NCBI GenBank assembly: GCA_051859505.1
Contig: JBHYFN010000006.1
Span: forward strand, 1-64,000
DNA length: 64,000 nt
DNA from: JAFIEN01 sp051859505
GTDB lineage: Bacteria > Pseudomonadota > Alphaproteobacteria > Rhodobacterales > Rhodobacteraceae
Reading direction: 5' to 3'
Below are positions 17,439 through 25,414 of this stretch, piece after piece (the first letter of the stretch is position 1; every line of letters begins with the position of its first letter). The translations under genes were made by a program, and so were the position numbers. The notes under the pieces are model-generated. The model worked only from the letters and a program-made list of their open reading frames with translations, did no database searches and was not told where the DNA came from.

Positions 17439-17453
17439 CTGGCAACTTGCCAG
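17439..17453. promoter_or_regulatory. Palindrome between divergent genes, candidate operator
   Basis: CTGGCAA-C-TTGCCAG, with 7-bp perfect arms, lies midway between the divergent starts at 17391 and 17491. The position suits a repressor or activator acting on either gene. No regulator gene is adjacent, so the binding protein is unknown. Confidence 0.4.
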
Positions 17454-17490
17454 AACTGTCCGGGCATTTGAAGCTGAAGGAGCGTCCCGC

Positions 17491-18477
17491 ATGCCATCCA
17501 GACGGTTGAGTGTTGTCGTCACGCGACGGTTGCCCGAAGTTGTCGAGACGCGGATGACCGAATTGTTCGACGTGACCCTGCGCGAGACGGACGATCCGAT
17601 GACCCGCGACGAAATCGGGCAGGCCTTGCGCGAGGCGGATGTTCTCGTGCCCTGTCTGGCGGACCCGATCGACGCGGGCCTTCTGGCGCAGGCCGGCGAG
17701 CGGCTGAAGCTGATCGCCAATTACGGCGCGGGCGTGGACCATATCGACGTGGACACGGCGCGGAGCCGCGGGATTCTGGTGTCAAACACGCCCGGCGTGG
17801 TGACCGAGGACACGGCCGACATGACGATGGCCCTGATCCTGGCCGTGACGCGCCGCATTCCCGAGGGGTTGCAGACGATGCAGGCCGGGGAATGGCGCGG
17901 CTGGACGCCGACGGCGCTGATGGGCGGGCGGATCGGTGGCAAGCGGCTGGGCATTCTGGGCATGGGCCGGATCGGCCAGGCGGTCGCGCGCCGGGCGCGG
18001 GCCTTCGGGATGCAGATCCATTACAACAATCGCAAGCGGCTGCGGACAGAGGTCGAGGATTCGCTTGAGGCGACCTGGTGGGAAAGCCTCGACCAGATGG
18101 TGGCGCGGGTCGATATCCTGTCGGTGAACTGCCCGCATACGCCCTCGACCTTCCATCTGATGAATGCGCGCAGGCTCAAGCTGATGAAGCCTTCGGCGGT
18201 GATCGTGAACACCTCGCGCGGCGAGGTGATCGACGAGAATGCGCTGACGCGGATGCTGCGCGCGGGCGAGATCGCGGGGGCGGGGCTCGACGTTTACGAG
18301 CGCGGGGCCGAGATCAATCCGCGGCTGCGCGAGCTGCCGAATGTGGTGCTGCTGCCGCATATGGGCTCGGCCACGGTCGAGGGGCGGATCGAGATGGGCG
18401 AGAAGGTGATCCTGAACATCAAGACCTTTGCCGACGGCCACCGGCCGCCCGATCTGGTGGTGCCGGGAATGCTGTGA
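17491..18477 (+). CDS. D-2-hydroxyacid dehydrogenase, probable glyoxylate/hydroxypyruvate reductase
   Basis: 328 residues. The NAD(P)-binding motif GMGRIG is in the central Rossmann domain. The catalytic residues are Arg in VNTSRGEVIDE, Glu in LDVYERGAEINP and His in LLPHMGSA. These enzymes reduce glyoxylate or hydroxypyruvate, or oxidise D-2-hydroxyacids. The ATG at 17491 has GAAGGAG upstream; an earlier in-frame start lies inside the divergent promoter region. The DAO-GcvT dehydrogenase begins 178 bases downstream; glyoxylate and glycine metabolism could link the two (inference). Two palindromes follow the stop immediately. Confidence 0.88.
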   Translation: MPSRRLSVVVTRRLPEVVETRMTELFDVTLRETDDPMTRDEIGQALREADVLVPCLADPIDAGLLAQAGERLKLIANYGAGVDHIDVDTARSRGILVSNTPGVVTEDTADMTMALILAVTRRIPEGLQTMQAGEWRGWTPTALMGGRIGGKRLGILGMGRIGQAVARRARAFGMQIHYNNRKRLRTEVEDSLEATWWESLDQMVARVDILSVNCPHTPSTFHLMNARRLKLMKPSAVIVNTSRGEVIDENALTRMLRAGEIAGAGLDVYERGAEINPRLRELPNVVLLPHMGSATVEGRIEMGEKVILNIKTFADGHRPPDLVVPGML

Positions 18478-18480
18478 GGG

Positions 18481-18506
18481 CGCGGGAATTTGTCCAAATT
18501 CCCGCG
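18481..18506. repeat. AATTT-core palindrome, first of a pair
   Basis: CGCGGGAATTTG-TC-CAAATTCCCGCG: 12-bp perfect arms, three bases after the dehydrogenase stop. It is followed after one base by a second copy. Confidence 0.85.
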
Positions 18507-18507
18507 A

Positions 18508-18531
18508 GGCCGAATTTGGCCAAATTCGGCC
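18508..18531. repeat. AATTT-core palindrome, second of a pair
   Basis: GGCCGAATTTGGCCAAATTCGGCC, a perfect 24-base palindrome followed by a C-run. Its arms differ from the copy before it while the core is the same. Confidence 0.85.
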
Positions 18532-18654
18532 CCCCGGGCCCCGACCGGCGCGCAGGTCGGAATCGTCGTGTGACGTGTCGCGCGCCTGTCGCCTTTTGCG
18601 GCACATTGCGCCAGATTGCGCGCGACGCGTGAACGGCCCGCAAGGAGTGCCCCC

Positions 18655-21156
18655 ATGTCCGCCCTGCCCAAGACCCATGTGAAGGCCCTTGTCGTCGGCG
18701 GCGGCGCGGTCGGCACCTCGATCGCCTATCACCTTGCCAAGGCCGGGTGGGACACGATGCTGCTGGAGCGCGACGAGCTGACCTCGGGGTCCACATGGCA
18801 TGCGGCCGGCCTTCTGCCGCTGTTCAACATGTCCTTCGCCACGACCCATATCCACAAGTATTCGGTCGATTTCTACAAGGGGCTGGAGGCCGAGACGGGC
18901 CTGAACGCCGGCTTCTATGTCGTGGGCAACCTGCGCATGGCCCAGACGCAGGAGCGGATGGACGAATACATGCTCTATTCGACCACGGCCGAAACCTGCG
19001 ACGTCTATCACGAATTCCTGACGCCGAAGGAGATCAAGGACCGCTGGCCCCTGGTGCGCACCGAAGACCTGAAGGGCGCGCTTTTCCATCCGCAGGATGG
19101 CTACATCAACCCCGCCGATGTGACGATGGCCATGGCCAAGGGCGCGCGTCAGCGTGGCGTGACGATCGAGCGCAAGTGGCAGGTCGATGCCTATCGCTGG
19201 ACCGGGTCCGAATGGGAAGTGACGGTCACGAAGATGGAGGACCGGGGCGGCAACCTTGTCCCCACCGACCAGACCGAGGTGATCCGCGCCGAACATGTCG
19301 TCACCGCCACCGGCAACCATGCGCAGCGCACCGCGCGGCTTCTGGGCATCCGCATCCCCGCGATCCCGGTCGAGCATCAGTATATCGTTACCGAACCCGA
19401 CCCGGCGCTGGTCGAATGGCGCAAGGACAACCCCCAGCACCCGGTCCTGCGCGATGCGGACGCGAAATGGTATGTGCGCGAGGAACGCGGCGGCTGGATC
19501 CTCGGGCCCTATGAACAGGGCGCGCCCGCGCGGTTCGAACATGGCGTGCCCGACAGTTTCCGGGCCGATCTCTTCCCGCTCGACCTCGACCGGATCGAGG
19601 GGGAATACATGTCCTTCATCCACCGCATCCCCTCCTCCGAGACCGTGGGCCTGAAGGACGATTTCAACGGCCCGATCTGCTACACGCCCGACGGCAACCC
19701 GCTGGTGGGCCCCGCCCCGGGCCTGCGCAACATGTGGCTGGCCGAAGGGTTTTCCTTCGGCATCACGGCCGCCGGCGGCACCGGCCATTACCTTGCCCAG
19801 ATGATGGTCGAGGGCGAGGCCGAGATCGACATGGCCAGCCTCGACCCCAAGCGCTACGGATCGTGGATGACGACCGAATACGCCGCCCGCAAGAACGAGG
19901 AATGCTATTCCCACGTCTTCATCCTCCACCATCCGGATGAGGAGCGCGAGGCCTGCCGCCCCCTCCGCACCGCCCCCGCCTATGACCGGCAAAAGGCGCT
20001 GGGCGCGCAGTTCGGGCAGGTGAACGGCTGGGAACGGCCGAATTACTACGCGCCCCAGGGCTTTGACGATCATGCCGCGCGCAGTTTCCGCCGGGGCGGC
20101 TGGTGGCAATATGCGGTCGAAGAGGCGAAGGCGATCCGCGACGGCGTGGGTCTGATCGACGCCACCGCCTTTACCAAACATGTGGTCAAGGGGCCCGGTG
20201 CGACGGCCTTCCTTGACTGGTTCACCACCAACCGCCTGCCCAAAGTGGGCCGGATCAACCTGACCTATGCGCTGACCGCCGCAGGCACGACACGGACGGA
20301 ATACACGATCGTGCGCAAGGCCGAGGAGGAGTACTATCTCGTATCGGCCGGGGCCTGGACCGCCTATGACGCGGATTTTTTGCAAAAATCCATCGAGGAC
20401 ATGGAACCCACCTTCGGCCGGATCGAGCTTCAGGACGTGACCACGCAATGGGGCGTCTTCGCCCTCGCCGGGCCGAAATCGCGCGACTTGCTGAAAACCG
20501 TGATCCGCGATGAAGACCCCGACACCGCGCTCTCGAACAAGCGCTTCCCCTGGCTTTCGGCCCGCCGGATCGAACTGGGCATGTGCCCGGTCCATGCGAT
20601 CCGCGTTGCCTATACGGGAGAGCTTGGCTGGGAACTGCACCACCCGATCGAGATGCAGAATTACCTCTGGGATCTGCTGATGCAGGCGGGCGCCCCCTTG
20701 GGCCTCAAACCCGTCGGCGCGCGGGCGCAGAACTGGCTGCGGCAGGAGAAAAGCTACCGCGCCTTCGGCACCGAGCTGGGCCGCGACGCGACGCCCCTTG
20801 AGGCCGATCTTGCGCGCTTCGTCGACCTCTCCAAGGATTTCCACGGCAAGGCCGCGATGGAGGCCGTGGGCATCCGCTCGAAATGCGTGACGGTGCTGAT
20901 CGACGGGCCGCCCGACACCGATCCCTGGGGGAAAGAGGCGCTTTACACCCCCGACGGCACCCGCGTCGGGCGCCTGACCTCGGGCGGGTATTCGGTGGCC
21001 TTCGGCAAGCAGATCGGGATGGGTTACGTGCGTCCCGACCTCGCCGTCCCGGGTGCGAAGCTCAAGGTCAGGATGCTGCGCGAGCTTTGGGATGCCGAAG
21101 TGACCGAGGACAGCCCCTACGACCCGACCAACGCCCGGCTGCGCGCCGACGGTTGA
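18655..21156 (+). CDS. DAO-GcvT fusion dehydrogenase (dimethylglycine/sarcosine dehydrogenase-like)
   Basis: 833 residues in two parts. The N-terminal DAO flavoprotein half has the dinucleotide motif VVGGGAVGTSIAYHLAKAGW and STWHAAG, where the His binds FAD covalently in characterised family members. The C-terminal half is GcvT-like and binds tetrahydrofolate (YTGELGWELHHPIEM). Such enzymes remove N-methyl groups and pass the one-carbon unit to tetrahydrofolate. AAGGAG precedes the ATG at 18655. Two paralogues are at 44559 and 48020; this one stands apart with no methyltransferase neighbour. The substrate (dimethylglycine, sarcosine or another N-methyl amine) cannot be fixed from sequence alone. 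Confidence 0.88.
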   Translation: MSALPKTHVKALVVGGGAVGTSIAYHLAKAGWDTMLLERDELTSGSTWHAAGLLPLFNMSFATTHIHKYSVDFYKGLEAETGLNAGFYVVGNLRMAQTQERMDEYMLYSTTAETCDVYHEFLTPKEIKDRWPLVRTEDLKGALFHPQDGYINPADVTMAMAKGARQRGVTIERKWQVDAYRWTGSEWEVTVTKMEDRGGNLVPTDQTEVIRAEHVVTATGNHAQRTARLLGIRIPAIPVEHQYIVTEPDPALVEWRKDNPQHPVLRDADAKWYVREERGGWILGPYEQGAPARFEHGVPDSFRADLFPLDLDRIEGEYMSFIHRIPSSETVGLKDDFNGPICYTPDGNPLVGPAPGLRNMWLAEGFSFGITAAGGTGHYLAQMMVEGEAEIDMASLDPKRYGSWMTTEYAARKNEECYSHVFILHHPDEEREACRPLRTAPAYDRQKALGAQFGQVNGWERPNYYAPQGFDDHAARSFRRGGWWQYAVEEAKAIRDGVGLIDATAFTKHVVKGPGATAFLDWFTTNRLPKVGRINLTYALTAAGTTRTEYTIVRKAEEEYYLVSAGAWTAYDADFLQKSIEDMEPTFGRIELQDVTTQWGVFALAGPKSRDLLKTVIRDEDPDTALSNKRFPWLSARRIELGMCPVHAIRVAYTGELGWELHHPIEMQNYLWDLLMQAGAPLGLKPVGARAQNWLRQEKSYRAFGTELGRDATPLEADLARFVDLSKDFHGKAAMEAVGIRSKCVTVLIDGPPDTDPWGKEALYTPDGTRVGRLTSGGYSVAFGKQIGMGYVRPDLAVPGAKLKVRMLRELWDAEVTEDSPYDPTNARLRADG

Positions 21157-21158
21157 TC

Positions 21159-21182
21159 CGGGGTGTCGCCGGGCGACCCCCG
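21159..21182. terminator. Hairpin between convergent genes
   Basis: CGGGG-(T)-GTCG-CCGGG-CGAC-CCCCG forms a 9-bp stem with one bulged T and a 5-base loop. It begins two bases after the dehydrogenase stop and faces the GH25 stop. No T-tract. Confidence 0.45.
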
Positions 21183-21190
21183 CCCTGGCC

Positions 21191-22024
21191 TCAGGTGATG
21201 GTCCGTGACCGCAGCCAGCTTGCCCATTGGTCGGGCGAGCCGGCAAAGACATTGAGGTCGATATCCCCGCGCACCCCGGCAATGCGCCCGGTGCCCGAAT
21301 ACTGCCAGAAGGTCCAGCGCGCGCCGGGATAGACCTGCGAGGGATGCCCGGCGACGGATCGCAGCCAGACCTCTTCGCCCAGCGCGCCGATGTCGTTGCG
21401 GCTCCAGAAATCGGGGGTGGTATAGATGATCGGCCGCTGGCCATAGTGCCGCGCCACCATGTCAAGCCAGATCCGCGCCTCGGATCGCACCTCCTCGGGC
21501 GGCGGACGGAAGGTGCAGGTCGGCGAAAGATGGTTCCATTCCAGATCGAGGACCGGAGGCAACGCGCCTGCGGCCCTTGGAACATGGTTCATGAACCAAC
21601 GCGCCTGCTCTGCCGCCGGACGGCAGAAATAGTAGAAATGATAAGCGCCCCTGGCGATCCCCGCCCGCGCCGCGCCGGACCAGTATTCGGAGAACCGCGG
21701 ATCAAGCAGATCGCCGCCCTCCGTCGCCTTGATGAAGGCGAAGTTGACACCGTTCGCCCGCAGGCTGGGCCAGTCGATATCGCCTTGCCAGCGCGACACA
21801 TCGACCCCGTGCACCGGATAGGCGGCCGGGCTTCGGGCGGGCCAGTCGTAAGGATTGGAATCCGTGAAGTTCGGCCGCGTCACCGCCCCGACGGGGCGCG
21901 GCGCAGGCAGGCGGGCCGTGTCGCCGCGCGGCTGGCCGCAACCGGCAAGCACAAGCCCGGCCGCCGCACTTGATCCGATACCCGCCAGCAGGCGGCGCCT
22001 GCTCATGATCCGTTCGTCCATCAT
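21191..22024 (-). CDS. GH25-family lysozyme-like lipoprotein with Tat-type signal
   Basis: 277 residues. The N-terminus has a twin-arginine signal (SRRRLLAG) ending in a lipobox (LAGC), so it is probably exported folded and lipidated. The mature part is a GH25 barrel: HGVDVSRWQGDIDW, ATEGGDLLDPRF, and the catalytic Asp/Glu pair in VLDLEWNH, with WTFWQYSG near the end. GH25 enzymes cleave the MurNAc-GlcNAc bond of peptidoglycan. Start candidates are the tandem ATGs at 22024/22021 or the ATG at 22006 just before the SRRR motif; no strong ribosome site separates them. Confidence 0.87.
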   Translation of the reverse strand: MMDERIMSRRRLLAGIGSSAAAGLVLAGCGQPRGDTARLPAPRPVGAVTRPNFTDSNPYDWPARSPAAYPVHGVDVSRWQGDIDWPSLRANGVNFAFIKATEGGDLLDPRFSEYWSGAARAGIARGAYHFYYFCRPAAEQARWFMNHVPRAAGALPPVLDLEWNHLSPTCTFRPPPEEVRSEARIWLDMVARHYGQRPIIYTTPDFWSRNDIGALGEEVWLRSVAGHPSQVYPGARWTFWQYSGTGRIAGVRGDIDLNVFAGSPDQWASWLRSRTIT

Positions 22025-22076
22025 CAGGCCGCAGGATGCCCAAGACCGCGGCGGCTGTCACCCCGCATCCGGGCCC

Positions 22077-22101
22077 GGCCCCTCACGAATGGGAGAGGGC
22101 C
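22077..22101 (-). terminator. Hairpin after the MgtC/DUF4010 gene
   Basis: GGCCC-CTC-ACGAATGG-GAG-A-GGGCC (plus strand) gives an 8-bp stem with one bulge, four bases past the stop at 22106 of the minus-strand gene. Probable terminator without a T-tract. Confidence 0.4.
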
Positions 22102-22105
22102 GTCC

Positions 22106-23386
22106 TCAGACAAGCAGGGCGATGCCACCGGCCATGATCGCCAGAAGGCTTGGCCCCATGATCCGAAGCCCAAGCCTCGTGCCTCCGAGGATCCAGGCCA
22201 TCGCGGCCTTGCTGAGGGTGTTCACCGCCACCGCAAGCAGGATCCCGTTCGCGGCAAGGCCCATCTCGCCTTCCAGACGGGACAGCGAGATCGTGATCGC
22301 GTCAACATCGGCAATGCCCGAAATCGCCGCGACGGTGTAAAGCCCGGCGTCTCCGAACAGGTCTTGCAGCAGGGTCGCCGCAAGCATGACGAGGGCGATG
22401 AAGCCGGAGAGGCGCAGCGAGACACCGATTGCAAGCGGGTTGTCGATCCCGATCCGCACCGCCGGATCACTTTCGCTCTCGGCCTCGGACCCGCCAAGGC
22501 GCAGCATCAGCGCCGAGGCCAGGGCAAAGACGGCAAGCGCAGCAAGCAGGGGAAGCAGCAGCAGTTGCATCACCTGCGGATTGAGCAGGCCAGAGACCAC
22601 GATGACCCGCAGGACCATCACGCTGCTGCTGACAAGGATCCCCGAGGCCAGGGCCGCCAGTGTCTGCGAGGCGATCCCCTGCGCTGCGGCAAGCCGGGCC
22701 AGCGTCAGGGTCGTCGCTGTCGATGAGGCAAGGCCCCCGGCCGCCGCCGTGACCAGAATGCCGATCCGCGCGCCCATCAGCCGTACCGCGACATATCCGG
22801 TGAACGAGATCGTGGCGATCAGGATGGCGAAAAGCCAGATCTCGCGCGGGTTGAGCGCGTTCCACGGATCGACCGGCCTGTCGGGAAGGACGGGCAGCAG
22901 AAGGAAGGTCATCACCAGAAGGATCAGGACGGCCCGGATCTCTTCCCAGGTCAGGCGGGCCACCCAGCCGTGCAGGGTCTCGCGCAGGGAAAGCAGCACT
23001 GTCATCGCAACGGCGCCGGCAATCGCGACCTGCACCGGGCCGGTGACAGCCAGCGCCCCGAGGCCGAAGGTCAGCAGCCCCGCGACAACCGCTGTCACGC
23101 TGGCCGACTGATACTTCTGCGCCTCGATCCAGTGAAACGCGGCGAAGGCCAGGCCGAAGCTGAGAAAGGCCCCGGCCATGACGATCCCGCCAAGCGTCTG
23201 CGCCAGATAGCCGCTGATCCCGCCCAGCAATCCCGCCAGCCCGAAGGTCCGAAACCCCGCCGCGCGGCCGTGGTCTTCCAGGTCGCGCCCGCGCCAGCCG
23301 CGTTCCAGCCCGACCAGAAGGCCGATCGCAAGCGCGACGCCCAGATGCAGAAGCAAGGTGATTTCGGGTGCTTGGCCCTCTTCCAT
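22106..23386 (-). CDS. MgtC/SapB-like membrane protein with DUF4010 domain
   Basis: 426 residues and about twelve hydrophobic segments. The first third matches the MgtC/SapB fold (LGVALAIGLLVGLERGWRGR, then AGFRTFGLAGLLGG). The remainder is a DUF4010-type membrane domain with the motif GGLASSTATTLTLARLA and a final segment GIADVDAITISLSRL. The molecular function is unknown; relatives are loosely linked to magnesium or acid stress. An FNR-like box lies 36-49 bases before the ATG, suggesting oxygen-responsive expression. It is followed by the GH25 gene on the same strand after 81 bases and a hairpin. Confidence 0.85.
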   Translation of the reverse strand: MEEGQAPEITLLLHLGVALAIGLLVGLERGWRGRDLEDHGRAAGFRTFGLAGLLGGISGYLAQTLGGIVMAGAFLSFGLAFAAFHWIEAQKYQSASVTAVVAGLLTFGLGALAVTGPVQVAIAGAVAMTVLLSLRETLHGWVARLTWEEIRAVLILLVMTFLLLPVLPDRPVDPWNALNPREIWLFAILIATISFTGYVAVRLMGARIGILVTAAAGGLASSTATTLTLARLAAAQGIASQTLAALASGILVSSSVMVLRVIVVSGLLNPQVMQLLLLPLLAALAVFALASALMLRLGGSEAESESDPAVRIGIDNPLAIGVSLRLSGFIALVMLAATLLQDLFGDAGLYTVAAISGIADVDAITISLSRLEGEMGLAANGILLAVAVNTLSKAAMAWILGGTRLGLRIMGPSLLAIMAGGIALLV

Positions 23387-23421
23387 CCGGCCAATTCTAT
23401 GCCAGAGGGGAGGGTTGGGCG

Positions 23422-23435
23422 CTGATCTGGATCAA
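23422..23435 (-). promoter_or_regulatory. FNR/FnrL-like box
   Basis: On the minus strand the site reads TTGAT-CCAG-ATCAG, nine of ten positions of the FNR consensus TTGAT-N4-ATCAA. Its centre is about 42 bases upstream of the MgtC/DUF4010 ATG. It is also just past the rnhA stop on the same strand. Confidence 0.45.
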
Positions 23436-23460
23436 CTGATTTCCTGCCCTCCGGGATGCC

Positions 23461-23913
23461 TCAGCCCTTGGGTTTGAACGGCGCCATCCCTTGCCGCGCA
23501 AGCTCATCGGCGCGTTCGTTCTCGGGGTGGCCGGCATGGCCCTTGACCCATTCCCATGTCACCTTGTGGCGCGCGGCTGCGGCATCCAGGCGTTGCCACA
23601 GGTCGGCATTCTTCAATCCGCCCTTCTTGGTCCAGCCGTTGCGCCGCCAGCCGTGGATCCATTTGGTGATCCCGTCCTTCACATAGGCGCTGTCGGTGAC
23701 GACCGTGATGGTCGAGGGCCGATCCAGCGCCTCGAGCGCCGAGATGGCGGCCATAAGCTCCATCCGGTTGTTGGTTGTCCCGGCCTCGCCGCCCGAGAGG
23801 GTGCGCTCTTTCAGCACGGCCTCGCCGTCGCGGGCGATCAGCAGCGCACCCCAGCCGCCCGGGCCGGGATTGCCGGAGCAGGCCCCGTCGGTATAGGCGA
23901 ACAGTTCGGGCAT
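23461..23913 (-). CDS. rnhA: Ribonuclease HI
   Basis: 150 residues. The acidic catalytic set is visible: D in YTDGACSGNPGPGG, E in NNRMELMAAISALE, D in VVTDSAYVKDGI, and the C-terminal ENERADELAR with the loop histidine in GHAGHPENE. It degrades the RNA strand of RNA-DNA hybrids. The ATG at 23913 is chosen; a GTG directly before it (23916) would add one residue. It lies 33 bases after the DUF3429 gene on the same strand. Confidence 0.95.
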   Translation of the reverse strand: MPELFAYTDGACSGNPGPGGWGALLIARDGEAVLKERTLSGGEAGTTNNRMELMAAISALEALDRPSTITVVTDSAYVKDGITKWIHGWRRNGWTKKGGLKNADLWQRLDAAAARHKVTWEWVKGHAGHPENERADELARQGMAPFKPKG

Positions 23914-23946
23914 CACAGCAACACAGTCATTCCGGCAAAACGGGCA

Positions 23947-24396
23947 TTACAGCAAAACGGGCAGGAAGCTGGCCACGACGATGGCGGTCAGCAGGATCCG
24001 CAGGTGCATCCACCAGAGCGGCGCAAGGCGGGCCTGCCAGAAATACCAGTCAAGCGCGAGAAGCGCGACGAATCCGATCGTCAGATAGATGGCAGAAGAC
24101 CGCGCCCCTTCGCCGGTGAAGAACAGCACCCAAAGCACCGGCAGGACCGAGACGGCATAGCCGAAGGCCGCCTGCGCACCTTCGGCCCTTGTCGCGAAAC
24201 CCCAAAGCACGCCCGACATGAAGCACAGAATCAGGCTGCCGTAGAACAGCTGCACATAGGGGCCGACGAAGCGCGATCCGATGCTGCGTTGGCCCCAGCT
24301 GGCCAGTTCGGGGGAAAGGATCGTGGCCATTCCCCAAAGGAAGGGGATCAGGCCCGCAAGGCCAAGCACCAGCGCGGTCGGGGGGATCTGCCTCAT
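23947..24396 (-). CDS. DUF3429 small membrane protein
   Basis: 149 residues, almost entirely hydrophobic with about five membrane segments, starting MRQIPPTALVLGLAGLIPF. It matches the DUF3429 family as I remember it; function unknown. The start overlaps the ispH stop by ATGA, so the genes are translationally coupled. The final codons and the bases just after the stop repeat a 12-base unit (TGCCCGTTTTGC on the coding strand) 18 bases apart, a small tandem duplication at the 3' end. Confidence 0.8.
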   Translation of the reverse strand: MRQIPPTALVLGLAGLIPFLWGMATILSPELASWGQRSIGSRFVGPYVQLFYGSLILCFMSGVLWGFATRAEGAQAAFGYAVSVLPVLWVLFFTGEGARSSAIYLTIGFVALLALDWYFWQARLAPLWWMHLRILLTAIVVASFLPVLL

Positions 24397-25343
24397 GCCG
24401 GTTCCCGAAGGATCCTCGGCACCTTGAATTCGACGGTCTCTTTCGCGGTCTCGACCAGGTCGACGACGACCTCGTATCGGGCGCGGAAAGCGTCGATCAC
24501 CTCTTCGATCAACACTTCGGGCGCGCTCGCCCCCGCCGTGATCCCGACCGAGCGGATACCCTCAAGCGCGCGCCAGTCGATATCCGTCGCGCGCTGAACA
24601 AGTTGCGCATAGGGGCAACCGGCGCGGGCGCCGACCTCGACCAGACGTTTCGAGTTCGAGGAATTGGGCGCGCCCACCACCAGCATCGCGTCGCAGCGCG
24701 GCGCCATCGCCTTGACGGCCTCCTGTCGGTTGGTGGTGGCGTAGCAGATGTCTTCCTTGTGGGGGCCAATGATGCCGGGAAAGCGCGCCTTGAGCGCCGC
24801 CACGATCTCGGCCGTGTCATCGACGGACAGGGTGGTCTGGGTGACGAAGGCCAGCTTGGCCGGATCGCGCACGGCGACGCTGGCCACATCCTCGACCGTT
24901 TCGACCAGCAGCACCTCGCCCTCGGGCAGCTGGCCCATGGTGCCCAGCGTCTCGGGGTGGCCGGCATGGCCGATCATGATCATCTGGAGGCCGTTCTCGT
25001 GATGCCGCGCCGCCTCGTTATGGACCTTGGTGACAAGGGGGCAGGTCGCGTCCACATGGATCATGTTGCGCGCCTCGGCCTCGGCGGGCACCGCCTTGGG
25101 CACGCCATGGGCGGAAAAGACGACGGGCCGATCCGGGGGGCAATCCTCGAGCTCCTCGACAAAAACGGCCCCCTTGGCGCGCAATGCGTCAACGACATAG
25201 CGGTTGTGCACGATCTCGTGCCGGACATAGACGGGCGCGCCCCATTTCCCCAGCGCCATCTCGACGATCTTGATCGCGCGGTCCACCCCGGCGCAAAAGC
25301 CGCGCGGGGCGGCAAGGTAGAGCGTGAGGGGGGGCTTGGTCAT
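24393..25343 (-). CDS. ispH: 4-hydroxy-3-methylbut-2-enyl diphosphate reductase
   Basis: 316 residues. It is the last enzyme of the MEP isoprenoid pathway, reducing HMBPP to IPP and DMAPP with a 4Fe-4S cluster. The three cluster cysteines are in RGFCAGVDRAI, DATCPLVTKVH and VGAPNSSNS-preceding segments (C in EDICYATTNRQ being conserved nearby; the third ligand is near ARAGCPYAQLV). The motifs SAHGVPKAVPAEA and ITAGASAPEVLI match the family. It leads the rnhA-containing minus-strand run. Confidence 0.95.
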   Translation of the reverse strand: MTKPPLTLYLAAPRGFCAGVDRAIKIVEMALGKWGAPVYVRHEIVHNRYVVDALRAKGAVFVEELEDCPPDRPVVFSAHGVPKAVPAEAEARNMIHVDATCPLVTKVHNEAARHHENGLQMIMIGHAGHPETLGTMGQLPEGEVLLVETVEDVASVAVRDPAKLAFVTQTTLSVDDTAEIVAALKARFPGIIGPHKEDICYATTNRQEAVKAMAPRCDAMLVVGAPNSSNSKRLVEVGARAGCPYAQLVQRATDIDWRALEGIRSVGITAGASAPEVLIEEVIDAFRARYEVVVDLVETAKETVEFKVPRILREPA

Positions 25344-25382
25344 GGGTCACTCCGGTTCCTGAGCCAGAGGTAAGGCGAACGA

Positions 25383-25412
25383 CGGCAGCCGTCCAGACCC
25401 GGACGGCCGCCG
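25383..25412 (-). terminator. Hairpin after algH
   Basis: CGGC-A-GCCGTCC-AGACCC-GGACGGC-C-GCCG forms an 11-bp stem with one mismatch, two bases past the AlgH stop at 25415 on the minus strand. Strong stem, no T-tract. Confidence 0.45.
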
Positions 25413-25414
25413 CT

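Noticed and set aside
20373..20391. GGATTTTT-TGC-AAAAATCC inverted repeat in the DAO-GcvT gene at 18655
   Set aside because: The core differs (no GGCC or AATTT arms), it is in coding sequence and can arise from Phe/Leu/Gln/Lys codons; not counted in the palindrome family.
17782..21585. Long minus-strand open frame (over 1200 codons) opposite the DAO-GcvT gene
   Set aside because: It is antisense to a well-supported gene, rich in His/Arg/Gly/Pro with no domain, typical of shadow frames in high-GC DNA.
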